Assembly (NCBI GenBank): GCA_000934385.1
Contig: KN880448.1
Location: 62,001-126,000 of the forward strand
DNA: 64,000 nucleotides
Direction of reading: 5' to 3'
Source of the DNA: Cylindrobasidium torrendii FP15055 ss-10
Lineage: Eukaryota; Basidiomycota; Agaricomycetes; Agaricales; Physalacriaceae
Shown here in pieces: positions 32,539-44,711 of the stretch (position 1 is its first letter; every line of letters begins with the position of its first letter). A program made the translations under genes and the position numbers. The notes below the pieces were generated by a model. The model was not told where the DNA came from. It saw only the letters and a program-made list of their open reading frames with translations, and made no database searches.

Positions 32539-33941
32539 ATGGATCCTTGGGTCTCGCTCGTCTTTCATTCAGCTATCGCGCGCGCGGCGGTCATCCCTCT
32601 ACCCGACGGAGCATCTACTCACGGACAACCAGACCTACTCTGTAAACCAGCCGACGGCTACACCGTGCTTGCGTTCTTCCTTTCAAATTATGTGACCCAT
32701 GCCGCCTCAACGCAGACTTTCACGACCCAACCACTCTCCATACAATCTCTCGACGTCCTGACAAGCTTCATGTTACCGACAGCGCAAATATCGAAGATTT
32801 TGCACAATATCTCCAGAGGAATCGTGGAAACATTCGGCCACAAACACGGGATGGATCCAACTAAGTGGACCGTGGTTCGAAAGGAGGGATGGACACCTGT
32901 GGATGGACACGAACATCCCGGAATACAGTACGTTCTATTCCGGCTTGCTGCAATGTCGCTGACAACTCGAGAAGTCATCACCCGTCGCACAATGCTAGTC
33001 GGCGTCGCTCATGGAAGCTGCAGAGCTTGTCCTGGTCTTCAACAACAAGACTACATTCGGCAACCTACCACAACTTTCCTCAGCTTCCACCTGGATATGG
33101 CTATGCATGCCTTCCCCCGAACGCGTTCGTAATCACCTCCGAGAGACCGCGACTACGCATAACGCGCTCAATCAGCAGCGCCAAGATCATTCTGTCTATA
33201 TTTCAGACCATCTCCTCAACGTACGCGCTCTACTACGCCAAGGGCGACGAGATTGCCTGGTTCGGCTTCGCAGCTTTCTCTTTAACCGTCGCTCCGTACA
33301 CCGTCATGAGCGTTCTCAATCTCATCGCAAACCTGGTTATGCCAGACTTTAAGGGAGAGCTCGTACGCTCGGAAGTCATGGATGAGCTCGAACGGCGTTT
33401 TGGGAAGTGGTTCGCGGATCTGGAGGGCAGGCTAGAGCACAGGATATCCGAGGGCCTCACGCTTGTCACCCTACAAGAAGGCGGCGAAGACAAGAAGAGA
33501 CTTGACGGCGTGCGTGCAGTGCCTGTCGAAGCCACACCCATAACTACGGGAGAATGCTGCGACCTGTCGATACCCCAGTGCGCAGAGTTCGAGACGACGG
33601 GAATGAAGCGGCATCCAGCCTATCTCAGCCCATTTCTCTTCCTTACCTCGGACGACCGCATCGCGCTGCTCTCACATTTTGTCCTCACCCTGCTCATAGC
33701 AGTCGGCATCCCACTCACTGTCGTCGGCGGTCTCTCCTTCTTCGAGCATGGGAGTCATGCTACGATCACCCAGTATGTATGGACGATGCTTTGGCTCGCC
33801 TGGGGATGGCTTTATGCGCTCGGTTTCGCTTTTATTCCGGATATGTGGTGGATACGACTGATGGCACTCGCCCCTGCCATTGGTGGGTTCGTTGTGGTTG
33901 GCCAAATGATTGTACAGTATGGGCAGTGTCTGCAGTTATGA
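32539..33941 (+). CDS. Polytopic membrane protein, Agaricomycete family of unknown function
   Basis: Exons 32539-32927 and 32999-33941 give 443 residues; the intron begins GTACGT and the joined frame reads into LPPGYGYACLPP, a segment usual in this family. The N terminus is probably a signal or anchor segment, and AFFLSNYVTHAAST is typical. Hydrophobic segments lie near the TYALYYAKGDE region, at SLTVAPYTVMSVLNLIANLV, FVLTLLIAVGIPLTVVGGLS, and a pair near the C terminus (WTMLWLAWGWLYALG, LMALAPAIGGFVVVGQM), with a charged loop between. Similar predicted proteins are widespread in mushroom-forming fungi but have no assigned activity. The first ATG at 32539 is chosen because no earlier in-frame ATG is present. 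Confidence 0.68.
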
Positions 33942-34179
33942 TTCCAAAGAAGCTTTGATACTTTGACCAATGGTACAGTGCATTACATGCTTTGACCGCG
34001 TCTAAGCCGGTCTGGAGCGTCTTTCTCGTGTGTAGCTTTGGTGCTTCCGGTGTTCTCATTCTCACTTGTGATTCCAATCCCATGTTCAAAGGTCTAATTG
34101 CGAGAAGAGTATGGGCAACCTTATAAGCAATCTTCCCATCTCACTACTCGTCAGCCTCCCTTCGACACACCCTGACACT

Positions 34180-34622
34180 ATGAGAAATTTATTGGCAGCC
34201 TTATTGTTCATAACATTCATTGCCGCGGTAAAAGCAATGCCTTTAGCGGAGACAACAGCGACATTCTGTTGTGCCGAGGTCATCTTGGTGAGTGAACATC
34301 GTCACGTAGGCATCCATTGACTCTATTGCTAGACACAAAGTACGCGCGCCTCACAGGACCTCGACACCCGATTACCGTATTCTCTTTCTAAATCCCCAGG
34401 AAACATGTACATTCGAAGCTATGCAGTTGTAAAACCCTCGCACTGACATAGTATTCAGAGGAGTGCGCTGTTCGCCGGACAGTTTTGGATGGTATTGCCC
34501 CGTGTCATGGGTAACCTGTGACAAACAAAGCTACATGGTGAGCGCCGTAACCCGCATATTCCATCAAATGCGCTGAAAATGAGCAGGAGAAAGAACGAAT
34601 GGTGTTTGGATGCACAATATGA
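34180..34622 (+). CDS. Hydrophobin-like secreted protein with six cysteines
   Basis: Exons 34180-34287, 34333-34376, 34459-34537, 34587-34622 give 88 residues, in frame throughout. A signal peptide (RNLLAALLFITFIAAVKA) is followed by TTATFCCAEVIL, matching the first CC of class I hydrophobins. The spacer TRASQDLDTRLP leads to GVRCSPDSFGWYCP, VTCDKQSYM and a C-terminal FGCTI, which parallel the usual GLTCSP, GxxC, VCCE and GCxPI landmarks. Two of eight cysteines are gone: the one before the first CC, and one of the second CC pair. Class I hydrophobins self-assemble at air-water interfaces; with unpaired cysteines this one may be non-functional or diverged. An upstream in-frame ATG at 34111 would mask the signal peptide, so 34180 is preferred. 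Confidence 0.62.
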
Positions 34623-37600
34623 TGCAGGCAGGATGCACTGGCGGCGCAAACCTACTGAGAGCTTACTACCCTGGTGCCCCCACATCGATTATGCCGTAAT
34701 GGAGAACAATGAGAATTGAATGTATGTTTGCTTGGCGGGCTGCGACCTGCCGCCGCCGCCGAGCAATCCAGCGTCTCTGGAAGGAAGGCGGATAACACGA
34801 CCTCGGTTGTGCGCGCAGCGTATTCCGCGGGCCTGTGAGCAATGGGCGGATAGTTCGCTGATGGCTTCTATAGCCGAGCGCCATGCACCTTACGGACAGA
34901 GACAGGTTCATTCATGTGGGACCCAACGCCCGCTGTAAGTGAGATGAAGCCTGGCGGCTACGCGCTGCATACCAAGGACACGATACTGTTAGGGACTATC
35001 GATGCGCATTGGAGGATGTGCAAACGTGCCACCAGCCACGGTGCCCGAGTAAAAACTTGTTGTCGGCATTCGAGCAAACATCATCAACCTGGGTCACTGA
35101 ACGCATCGTGAAACCGTGTTGTAGGCACAGCGGTGTCCTACACAAATAGAATCTTTTTCCTCTCCCTTCGACGAGGGGAGTCGGGTCTCCGCGGCGGCTG
35201 GGAACATCGTCCGCCGATTGGGCTGTACGGTTATCAGTTGTGAGATGAGAATTCGAATGCTACAAAAAGCAAATTCCACATAACGCAAATTGGTATTTCT
35301 TTGAAAATGGATGGAGGGTCGCCATAGCTCTAATGTGTCCAACTGTCATGGGATTCCTTGTGGCCCACTGGAGTATAACGCGCCTCTAATGATGAAAGTA
35401 AAGGATTGGCGGTAGTTCGAGAGACGTGCTTCTATTCTTCGACGTATTCGAGGATTTTCGCCTCACGAACCACCACATCTTGTCCGGGGTGGTAATTCTC
35501 TTTGATCCGCGGACAGCCTGCGTCTTAAATTCATTGTGGAGAGTGTGGAACGGGAGGCCGGTGTTTGCAAATTATCACAGACATTTTAGTGGGTGTATAA
35601 TGACATGGGAAGTAAAGTTCAAATGTACATGCGCGTAAGGTCTTCACTTCTGCACAAATTTACGCAAGGCATATCACGCCAAGAGCCGTTTAACGCCAGA
35701 GTATTGCGAAAGAAGAGACTCTGACCATCTCTCTTTAAGCTGTAAATCAGGGTATAGCTATTGAATGAAATGGGCGTGGATTATTTGTCAATCGTCATGC
35801 TGCGCTGCTTCGTCGTGTTGCCTTCGAGTCCATTGCTCAACGGAGGCTAAGCCTCTATAAGGTTTTATGGCCTGTTCCGAGGTGTACATCCGCGGAGGCA
35901 TATGTCGGTCCGAACGTTGAGATCTGGACACATATAAACCTAATGGGATACCACACATGTATATTTTAGGCTTATATCCATTGCGAACAATGCGTTCCAC
36001 CACGTGATACTAGAGCTGTTTTGCATAGATCGAAATGATAGCCCTAGTTTATTATTCACCTGCTCAATGATTTACTGCGTACCTTCGAGAGAAAAACAAA
36101 GCATATCAGTGCTCCACATACGCTAGGCGGCCACGTAGCTGCATATCTCGCGACTTTGACTTACTTACCTTGTGTGGGAGCCAATTTCCGGTTTCTCATA
36201 CTCTGTGCCTATATGCATTTATGCCCCTCGTCCTATAAGCACACCCATCGATGCCCGAGAGCCGACGGACTCCGGGAATCTAAGTGCAAGCTGGTCCTCC
36301 CGCTATCGTCGGACCCCTCATCAGCTTCTCGCGTGTATAGAGATGTGTACTTGGTGGCATTTCGACATCTTCCATGTTCGACATACCGAGCCTGATGAGT
36401 GCTTTGCGAATGCCGGGGCCATGCATACACGTCTTTTGTTGACCAAGCATCGATAAGTATCGCGACATGTCTGTCGATAACGAACGCGGAAAAATGGATA
36501 GTATCCTGGTGGTATAGCACAGGCCTTGATAGCCAAAGAGGAAGCCTCCCAATCGCTTTCGAACATAATGTACTACAATGGAGTTTCGCGGAATCGAACT
36601 CAGGGTCCCTGTACTGATGCAGGGTAGGATATCGCATCAATAACGCTCTCTTCTGGTCTGACTTGGATAGACACTCACAATAAACGTCGAAAATGCCTCG
36701 TATGCGGTAAGCATGGCTTACATCCCAGGTTGAACCGCTCGCAATCCATGCACATGTAGGACACTCTAGCAGACTGCCCCTTCGGAGCTACCGCAACCAG
36801 TGCCGAACCTCGAACGACAGCGTATTTACGGATTCCATTCTTAGTACCCGAGCATCAAACTTATTGAATCTGTGTATTGTGTACCCGGATGGCACTTTGG
36901 AGGCCGAGATTGTGCAATCAGTTTTGATGCTTGACGAAGAGGGGACAAACGGGACGAGGGAGGGGACAAACCGCCATACGCGGACAGAGGTTATGGGGAT
37001 GCATATGCATTCGAGTCGACCATCGAACATTCAAAGGCGGACATAGGAGACCTTTGGGAGATGCACTATCCATTGTACAATTGGGTAATGGATACATAAC
37101 TCAAACCGACTGTCAACTTATTGCTGACACTCGAATGTGGGTGGACCTCTATTCCACGTGCGGTCGTTGACTGTCTCGTCCAGTGATAGATGGTGTGATC
37201 AGCAAAGTTCCCGAGGGCCTTCAACAGCTAATTTTACTGCCCACTGCCATTTTGAGAAACAGTTGTACTGCCAGCTTGTACAGTAGTCCGAAGCACGTTT
37301 AATCCTTGCCGTGCTGCACGGCATTCCCGAAAGGACAGCATCCCAGGATGAATATGCAGATTTTCGCTCATGTTCACTTTCTGTTTCCTATACGAGTTGT
37401 CGAAAAAGTCGAGGACCAGGTACATAGCAAGCGGGTGGCACAGTGAGTGGCTCAGGTTCACAGGCTTTGGTGCCTGCGAGTACGAGCATTGCCGGCCAAG
37501 GATAAGGCAGGCGAAAAATTTGCTCCATTATCCATATCTCTCGAGTCTCTGCAACCCGAATTCGAATGACCGGTGAGAAGACAGGCAATTAGACCAGTGC

Positions 37601-39233
37601 CGCATAGAGAAGCAAATGGACTCGGGAATGTGGGAGGAAGTTAGAGATAGTGGCAGGCTTTCTAATGTAGTCGAGTGAGTTTGTATTCAGAAAGCGATAG
37701 AAAGTGTTGGATATGCGTGCGGACTTGCGGCGTTCCAGTTCGCCTCCGTGGATGCAAAAAAGAGGCATCTACGGATAGCATCGCGGGTCTATAGAAATCT
37801 ATGTTCCTACCAGAACATACACAATGGACTGATTCCCTGAAGATTGAAGATGAAACTGTAGCTGTCCTGCGCGACTGGCTCTCAAAAACGATAGCACAGG
37901 TTCCAGGGAAAAACGGGAAGTCGAAATGCTGCGATTAGCTAGAGATTTGACGTGCTATTATTGAGAATATGACAGCAATGCAGCGGGATGCCGAAGGTCT
38001 GAACCAAGTCTGAACGGACGGCAAGCACACGGCAAGACGGATGGCCACGAGTGATCGACGAGCCGAACCCACGTGGTGTCCAGCGCCCTTTCCCGAACGA
38101 CCATCATCCCGCCAGGGTCGTCTCAGCCCTGACCGAGCGCGCAACGGTTTCTGTTCATTCCCTTTAACAGTGGACGCTTTGAACTTCAAGTTTCGAGAAG
38201 GAACTAGGGCTCCTTCATTGAACACTGGCCTTGCCAACGAAATGTTCATCACCAGCGCGTCTACCATTTGACCGGAACTCCAGCCTTCTCTGCAGCTTAT
38301 ATTTGCGTCATGTTATCGCTATGCTTCGCGCATCAGGCCGGTTGGAGCAGGCGGCATTGGTTGGTCTAGCTTTCGACATTTCATGAGCTTTTCATCTCCC
38401 ACAGTGAGGCCGCACCTCTACCAACTCTCGCGGACCCCGTCAACAAAGACAGAGATACCTAGCCTCGTTTCATCGTCCGCGCCATGTACCCCTTGGACAG
38501 CGAAATGAAGTCTCCTTATGCGCGTGGAACTTCAACGCGTATCACAGCTTCGACCCACCCCATGGGCGCAACGTCACTCTTTGCCTAGGCTGGCCACTGG
38601 CTGGCAGCATTCCCACAAACGTCATTCCTCGAGATTCCACGCTGAAAATACCATTTTTGTTGAATCCCGCAGCCTGCATCATGGTTCAGAACAAAACTAG
38701 GGATGTCGGCCAGGGCTTTCTCGCTCGCCGCCGCTAAGATGAGGATTTCGGACGGGTTTTCTGGGGTGCGCACAGCCGACGCTGCAAGGATGAGCGCCCA
38801 GGCACCGACCACGAAACGCTCTCAATAATCCGCAGAGCAGACGGCTTGACGGGGCGTATTTGCCAAAGCCCGAACCTTGCATAAACTTCAATGAAATTCA
38901 ATGAAGCTTGGGTATCCGCTCAGGTGCACATTAGGGCACGTAAAACGATGGCGCAAGTTTTTTCAGGAGACCGTCGGTAACCCCATTTACTCTCACATCA
39001 GGACGAAAACATCTCCTCGGTGTGCAAGAAAGATATCGGCTACATAATCGGAGAATTAGAAACCCACAAGCACCGAGCCGATGGGATCTGAGATTGCGTC
39101 GCGTATGTTTTTGCGACCCTATACAGACCCTTCGTGTGGTTATATAACGGACATGAGCGAACATGAACATTGCAAACTTCCCACCCCCGTTTACCGTCTT
39201 CTGAGTCTACCACCACTACCAGACGCAGACAAG
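34623..39233. other. Gene-poor stretch of 4.6 kb
   Basis: No convincing gene, RNA gene or repeat array is seen on either strand. Frames are short, and codon-like bias is absent apart from a frame near 38520-38740 that I could not assign. A tRNA-like fragment near 36592-36640 does not fold. The stretch may be decayed sequence or hold non-coding transcripts. Confidence 0.5.
39141..39147 (+). promoter_or_regulatory. TATA box of the MYB2 gene
   Basis: TATATAA lies 93 bases before the ATG at 39234. Confidence 0.55.
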
Positions 39234-40425
39234 ATGCTTTCTCTCGTACGTGAACGCCGTCCGTGGACCCCCCGGGAGGACCAGATGCTGCGCGAAGCCG
39301 TAGAAATTGGTACGTTTTCTGCCTACCTTCGCTTTGTTTCCAGTCACTGACGTTTTCGCAGAGGATCCCAACACTAACAACCCTTCAAAGTGGCATGCTA
39401 TCTCGAAGCACGTTGCCGAGAGGACGAACAAGGACTGCCGCAAGCGCTGGTTTGCGAAGATGGCCAGTGACGTCGTCAAAGGAGGTTGGGCACCGGATGA
39501 GGACGAGAGGCTGATTGCTGCCATCGAACGTTACGGGACCCGCTGGAGCCTGGTCGCCGGGGTCGTCGGAACGCGCAACAGTGATCGTAAGTAACTTTCC
39601 CACGCTTGACATAGCCCTTTTTCTTATGCATGCAGAATGTGCCAAGCGGTGGACAGACACTCTCAACCCTGCTATCGATCGCTCGAGCTGGACCCCCGAG
39701 GCTGATGCGCTTTTGCTGAGCGCTGTCAACGAGTACGGGAAGCTCTGGACGAAGATTGTTAAGACGCACTTTCCCGGGCGGACAGGCCTCGCCGCGAAGA
39801 ACAGGTACGCATCTTCTCACCATCCTGCGACAAGACGCTCAATTGTTGCCCCAGATACAACTCCATCACACGCTTCAACTCTGAGCGGTCTCGGCGTCCG
39901 TCAAAGGCGGGCTCAACCTCGTCTAGCTCTAGCTCCTCAAGTGATTCCCCGGTCACGCCACACCTCTCCATCCCCACACACCTCCCCACGGGCAAGGGCC
40001 AAACCCTCTTCAACGCGCACCCGCAGTCCCATCTCTGGTCAGGCGGCTTGTATAGTTCTTCAAGCGATTACGACCGGACATACACCACTGCGCCCGTCTT
40101 CCCTGAAGACGGGCTCATCGCATTCCCAGCCGAGTCCCCCTCAACAGCGAGCTTCACTTCAGCCTCGCCCTACGAACCGATTTCTCCCACTTCCTCGTAC
40201 GACAATTTGTCACCTACGTCTCCGTACGACAACATGCCATCCCCCTTCTCATCGGGATCCAGCGACGGCTACGACTACCCCCAGCCTATCCTTCGCCACG
40301 AAAGCACGTACGAGTTGAGAACCAACAGCGAGGAGCACTGGGGAGCCGCCACCCATGCATACGACCGCCCGCACTGGGACGGGCGGTACGCTCCTGAACA
40401 CACTGGCGGGGCATACCTTTACTGA
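39234..40425 (+). CDS. Three-repeat MYB-type DNA-binding protein 2
   Basis: Exons 39234-39309, 39362-39586, 39636-39804, 39855-40425 give 346 residues. Exons 2 and 3 have exactly the same lengths (225 and 169 nt) and phases as in the gene at 25178. The three repeats (RRPWTPREDQML, GGWAPDEDERLIAAIERYG, SWTPEADALLLSAVNEYG) are nearly identical to that paralogue. The shared SPVTPHLS follows a serine run; after it the tails diverge, here with repeated Ser-Pro-Tyr-Asp-type motifs (SPTSSYDN, SPTSPYDN) that could be phosphorylation sites. A nuclear DNA-binding role is expected; targets are unknown. Confidence 0.9.
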
Positions 40426-41165
40426 TGTACTCTCCTTCCCCTTATGTCCTCATGTGTCTTCCTCCTCTTCGCCTGTATCTTGGCGCAGCCTGCGCCTGTA
40501 TTTTGGCGGTGTACCCTGCATACATTCTTCTATACCCTGTATTTTTACTTCAAACTACTCTGACTCTTGTAGATGCGCCCATATGCCGTATGTGTTCTTG
40601 CGCTTTGTATATAGATTGCCTCATGCCGAGCTCTGGAATTTATCCTCATTTTTTTTTTTGCAACGATCTGTTTGCCCAACGGTTTCGCAGTGTTCGATAT
40701 CGGTTCGAAAAGTAGTGACGTCGCAGTGTCCTGTACCGCACCAGTCCAGTGAGATACGGCCAATGGTCGGCGACACCTTTCAAAGCGTGTTAGATAGATA
40801 TACATGACTGAATGGCCCAGACGCAGTTTAGGCGCCCCTGGCATGAGTAGACGCAGTGTTAGGGCAAAGACAGGCAAAGCCACATCCGACTGTGCGTCTT
40901 GAGGTTAAGAACACTCCCCACATTCTACAGGGAGAGCCTGGTACTCAACTCAATGACGAAGTCCAACGAGTGAAAAACGTTGACAAGGTTTATTGCTCCG
41001 GTATCAAGTGACAAGATGAGCATAAGTATACATAAGCGTCCATGGTGGGTATGAGCAGCACAACAAACAGCACGATGAGCAAGAAATACACAGAAGAAAG
41101 TAAGAGTACAACAAAATACAGGAATCACCGGATTGGGTATGGACACGGGTACGGGCGCGAAGGGA
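40426..41165. other. Convergent intergenic region
   Basis: Shared 3' flank of MYB2 and the RING-finger gene. Only short overlapping frames are seen. Confidence 0.55.
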
Positions 41166-42048
41166 TCAGGCAAGGTATATCTTCCTCAACGTGTCCCGAC
41201 AGAGCGCCTCGTCGCAGGTTGGGCACTCGCCGGAGTAGTGCATGATATCTGCCATGCAGCCGACGCAGAAGACATGCCCGCAGTGCGTCGCACACATCTC
41301 TTGCCCGTCCTGCTCACACAGTGGGCAACAGACCGTCGACGGCTCGGCATCGCAATCATCTTCGCATTCGTCGTCTTCGCAAGTAGACTAGAATGACATA
41401 ATCAGCATGGGCACCATAACAAGAAGAGGAGAGGACGGCGTACCTGGGTAGGAGGAGAGGCAAGCCATGCCTTGTCAACAAAGTCACAAGCATCATCGAG
41501 TTCATGGAGGCGCTCCTCAGGCTTGAGGAAGGTAGGGGCTACTTTGAGCGCCAACAACTGTGGGTAACGCTCCTTTCCAGCGCGTTCTTCGCCTCCCCAG
41601 TCCCGGCGGCGGTCCTCATCCTCCGCATCATCGTCTTCCTCTGCCTGCGATGGTGGTGGGTTCGAGTGGTCATAGTCGTCGAGGTGGACTTGGAGCGACG
41701 CAGGGCTGAGATGGTGTAAGTTGCATTCGGCGCAGTGGTAGTGTCCAGGCGTAATGGCGGCGTGCTATAGAATTTAAGTCAGTCAACCGCTTCAAGGGGC
41801 CAAATACCCAGACGAACCTCACGGAGAATCTTCTTGTTGAGGAAGCGACGGAAGCAGGTGCGGCATTCGGGATGTTCCCTGGATTCGTCGATATGCTGCT
41901 GGCGTTCACTCTGGCTTTCGAAGTACATGTCGCACAGCGCACAGTAGCACGCTGCGAACGTCCTCGCGCAAGGGGTGTGTATGTTGGAGACGTCGGCGCC
42001 GACAGGCTCATACTGTTCGCCGTACGTGATAGATGGTGTGCGCTCCAT
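41166..42048 (-). CDS. C2H2 plus RING-finger protein, putative E3 ligase
   Basis: Exons 41818-42048, 41444-41764, 41166-41387, all in phase 0, give 257 residues. Order: a zinc-finger pair near residues 30-60 (CYCALCDMYFESQSERQQHI, then ECRTCFRRF), a second C2H2-like unit (YHCAECNLHHLS...VHLDDYDH), an acidic/basic linker with a predicted helix, and a C-terminal RING (CPLC, HCGHVFCVGC, CPTC). The RING has the C3HC4 ligand order and suggests ubiquitin-ligase activity with an E2. The multiple C2H2 units may bind nucleic acid or protein. A TATA element lies about 100 bases upstream. Confidence 0.84.
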
Positions 42049-43150
42049 GGTGCGTGGGTGAGAGGGCGATGAGTGGTAGTCGTAGAGCGAGTGGGATGGG
42101 GGTAGATAGTGGTAGGTGGTAAAGTTTCCAAGACGGGGTGCGCGCAGACTTTATACATTTTGGGATAGACCCTTTTGCATGAGACGGTCAATAGCTCCTT
42201 TAGCCCTATTACGCGGAATGCAGGCTCCTTGGCTCCTGGTAGGGGTCAATTGCTGTGCATGGGTCAAGACACAGAGGCTCCGCAACATGCGAACGCCGGA
42301 GGGGTCGATGACGGCGCTGTAGGGTGTTTTAAGTCTGCAACAAGTCAGCTCAAGCCTCACGCGTATTGTACGGTCGTCGAGAAAGTTATGCTCGATGTGT
42401 ATGTTGGAAAGAAATATTATGTGGATATTACATTTACTCACTCTCCATGCACACCGCGTCCGACAAGAGGGAGTTTATATATTCATGTTGAGGGTCGGGG
42501 GGTCAAAGAGACAGACGCATGATGGCCCCCATACTACGTAGTTCTAGGACATCGTCAACCACTGCAAAAGACGATGGGGGCTCCTTTACCTTGTTTTCAG
42601 GATCCTTGTCGCGCATTCCGGCTCGTAGGGGGCTATATTTCTGCGCATCTCTCAAGACACAAGCCAACGCTACTGCCGCTACGGAAGAAGGCCGGTGGAA
42701 CGATGATGGCACTATGGGGTCTCTATGTCTACAAGATTGTCAGGTCAAGTCGAATGGTATATGGCAACTCACACGTATCGACCGGTGGTCAAGCATCTGC
42801 AGCCTGATCTCTATACATGGGCGCAGTCACCCTCATTTTCACTTGTGCGCATCGAGCATTCCTATACAGTTACTTGCTCTCTCTAGCCACGGAGAATTTT
42901 TCTCAACAAACACCTGGGAAACAATGAGCTTGGAGCTTTTTGAAGCGGGACATCATGTAGTCTACTCCCTTTGCGGGAGCGTCCACCGATCAAAACCTGG
43001 GCTCACTGTCACGCGAAAGATAAGAGAAAAAAGTAGATGGCATATACAGCGTACTACTGATACATTCCATAAGTGACACCACCAGGGTCTTCAGTGGGTA
43101 TACAGCTTCATAGATCCATTCGTAGCTTCTCGGTCGTCCGTCCGTCCTTC
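42049..43150. other. Intergenic
   Basis: Upstream region of the RING gene and 3' flank of the MAPKK gene. The TATA box is listed; no further gene is supported. Confidence 0.55.
42150..42155 (-). promoter_or_regulatory. TATA box of the C2H2/RING gene
   Basis: TATAAA on the minus strand, about 102 bases upstream of the ATG at 42048. Confidence 0.5.
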
Positions 43151-44711
43151 CTAGAACGTGCTCGCCCACGTCTCCATGTCGGGGCGGGAATCCAGCGTCT
43201 CTTGTATCCACGCATGCGCTACCAGCTCCTTGGGAGCCTTCCTCACTTCCGGGTCCTTGTACAAACAAGCCTCGATGAAGTTGTTTGACTCCACAGGATA
43301 CCGGTCCTCGGGAGTGAGTCTCGGGGCAGGTTCGTTGACGATATGCTGAAGCAGCTCGAGAATGCTCATCGTCATCCCGCCGCCTTGCAAGCTGACCCCC
43401 TTGCTTTTTCGCCGGTCCTTCTTTTTCTTATCCTCCTTCGCTTGGCGCTTGGCTGACATGGAGATTGGTCGGCCAGGGGAGAGCGTATGCTCTAGGTCGG
43501 ACAAGTCAGAGTCGTCGGACTCGGAGTCGGCGAAGGGAAAGCGGCCGAGGGCAAGTTCGATGAGTGATATACCAAGCGACCACACATCGGATTTGACGGT
43601 GTACTGGGCGCCTTGTATACGTTCGGGCTAGAGAATGATGGCCTTAGGATGTAGCCCGTGGCTCAGAAGTGGACACGCACGCTCATGTAGGTGGACGTTC
43701 CCACGAAGGTATCCGCAATAGAATTGATGAGCTCTCCGGAAACACCGAAGTCACAGATCTTGACCTGCCCTTTGGAGTTACAGAGAATGTTGGAGGGCTT
43801 GATATCTGGTTGGGAGGGACGCTATGAGTTTCTCCATGGCCGTTGCTTGGGACGGTGTACGTACCACGGTGAATGATGCGATGTACGTCGTACAGATAGA
43901 TGAGCCCTTCAAGAACAGACATAGCGACAATGGCGACCACGTCAATGTCGATAGCACCAATTTTCTTGTAGATACCGTCGAAAGAGCCTTTGTCTCCAAA
44001 CTCCATGCATATACAGATATTCGGGTCGGAGATGTACGCGCCGTGGAAGGATATGATGTATTCGGAATGGCAGTTGTACATGATCTGGAGCTCGCGTAGA
44101 ATTTGCTTTCGCACAGCCGGCTTGGCATCGATGAGAACGATCTTGAGAGAGTCGGTCAGCGACGTTATGAGCGGCGGAACAGTACGCACCTTCTTTGCCA
44201 TTACAACACCACTTGGGATGTGCCTAACCTTTTTGACACTGCCGCCGTTGCCCTGTCCAAGCTCCTGAAGTTCTTCAAGATCCTCGTCGCGAAGGTCAAG
44301 TTTGGTCTCCGAGTTCATGTCCAAGTTAGCCAGCGTGTTGGACAGAGTCGCGTACGTTGAGCGCCGTGACGAGGCCCGGCCATCCGCCGCTGGGCTGGGC
44401 GCCGAGCTGCTCGCGCCTGCGTTGACAGTCAACAGCGTCGGGTCCTGCTGCTCCACCGCTGTGTTGGCTTGTGGTATCTTCGGGGCTTTGAGTGTCATCG
44501 GCGGAGGACGCTTCTTCTTTCCTCCTGCGGCTGGCGCAGGGGCGGGTGCAGGCCGCGTCGGGATCGGCATGGCAGCAGCTGGCGGCGGAGTTGGAGCAAT
44601 AACTTCAGGTTCGGGCGCTGGAGGTGCTGGGGGCGGCGCAGCAGGCGGCGGCGGGCCAGCTGCCAGCTGCAGCGCCTTGAAATTCCGCTTTTTGCGAATT
44701 GGAGTAGACAT
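43151..44711 (-). CDS. STE7: MAP kinase kinase, Ste7/Fuz7 type
   Basis: Exons 44190-44711, 43865-44141, 43681-43805, 43151-43627 give 466 residues. The N terminus has a MAPK-docking D-site ([11 protein letters not shown]) and a long Pro/Ala-rich stretch. The kinase domain starts near residue 150 with [11 protein letters not shown] (Gly loop), then MAKK (catalytic Lys), [19 protein letters not shown] (catalytic loop, rebuilt across intron 2), DFGVSGEL (Mg loop) and [18 protein letters not shown], whose Ser and Thr fit the MAPKK activation pattern SxxxT. A Lys/Ser-rich insertion in the C lobe (about residues 350-390) is typical of fungal Ste7 relatives. It should act in the pheromone/filamentation MAPK cascade, phosphorylating a Kss1/Fus3-type MAPK. 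Confidence 0.88.

Noticed and set aside
34111..34179. Upstream ATG extending the hydrophobin-like frame by 23 residues
   Set aside because: It would bury the signal peptide; the ATG at 34180 begins it exactly.
36592..36640. Minus-strand string with a tRNA B-box-like GTTCGATTCC and a 3' end resembling an acceptor strand
   Set aside because: The T-stem pairs at only two of five positions, no matching 5' acceptor strand or D-arm is found, and the candidate anticodon loop has the wrong size.
38520..38740. Plus-strand frame reading WNFNAYHSFDPPHG and onward
   Set aside because: No start, no upstream exon in phase and no family recognised; kept as unexplained sequence only.
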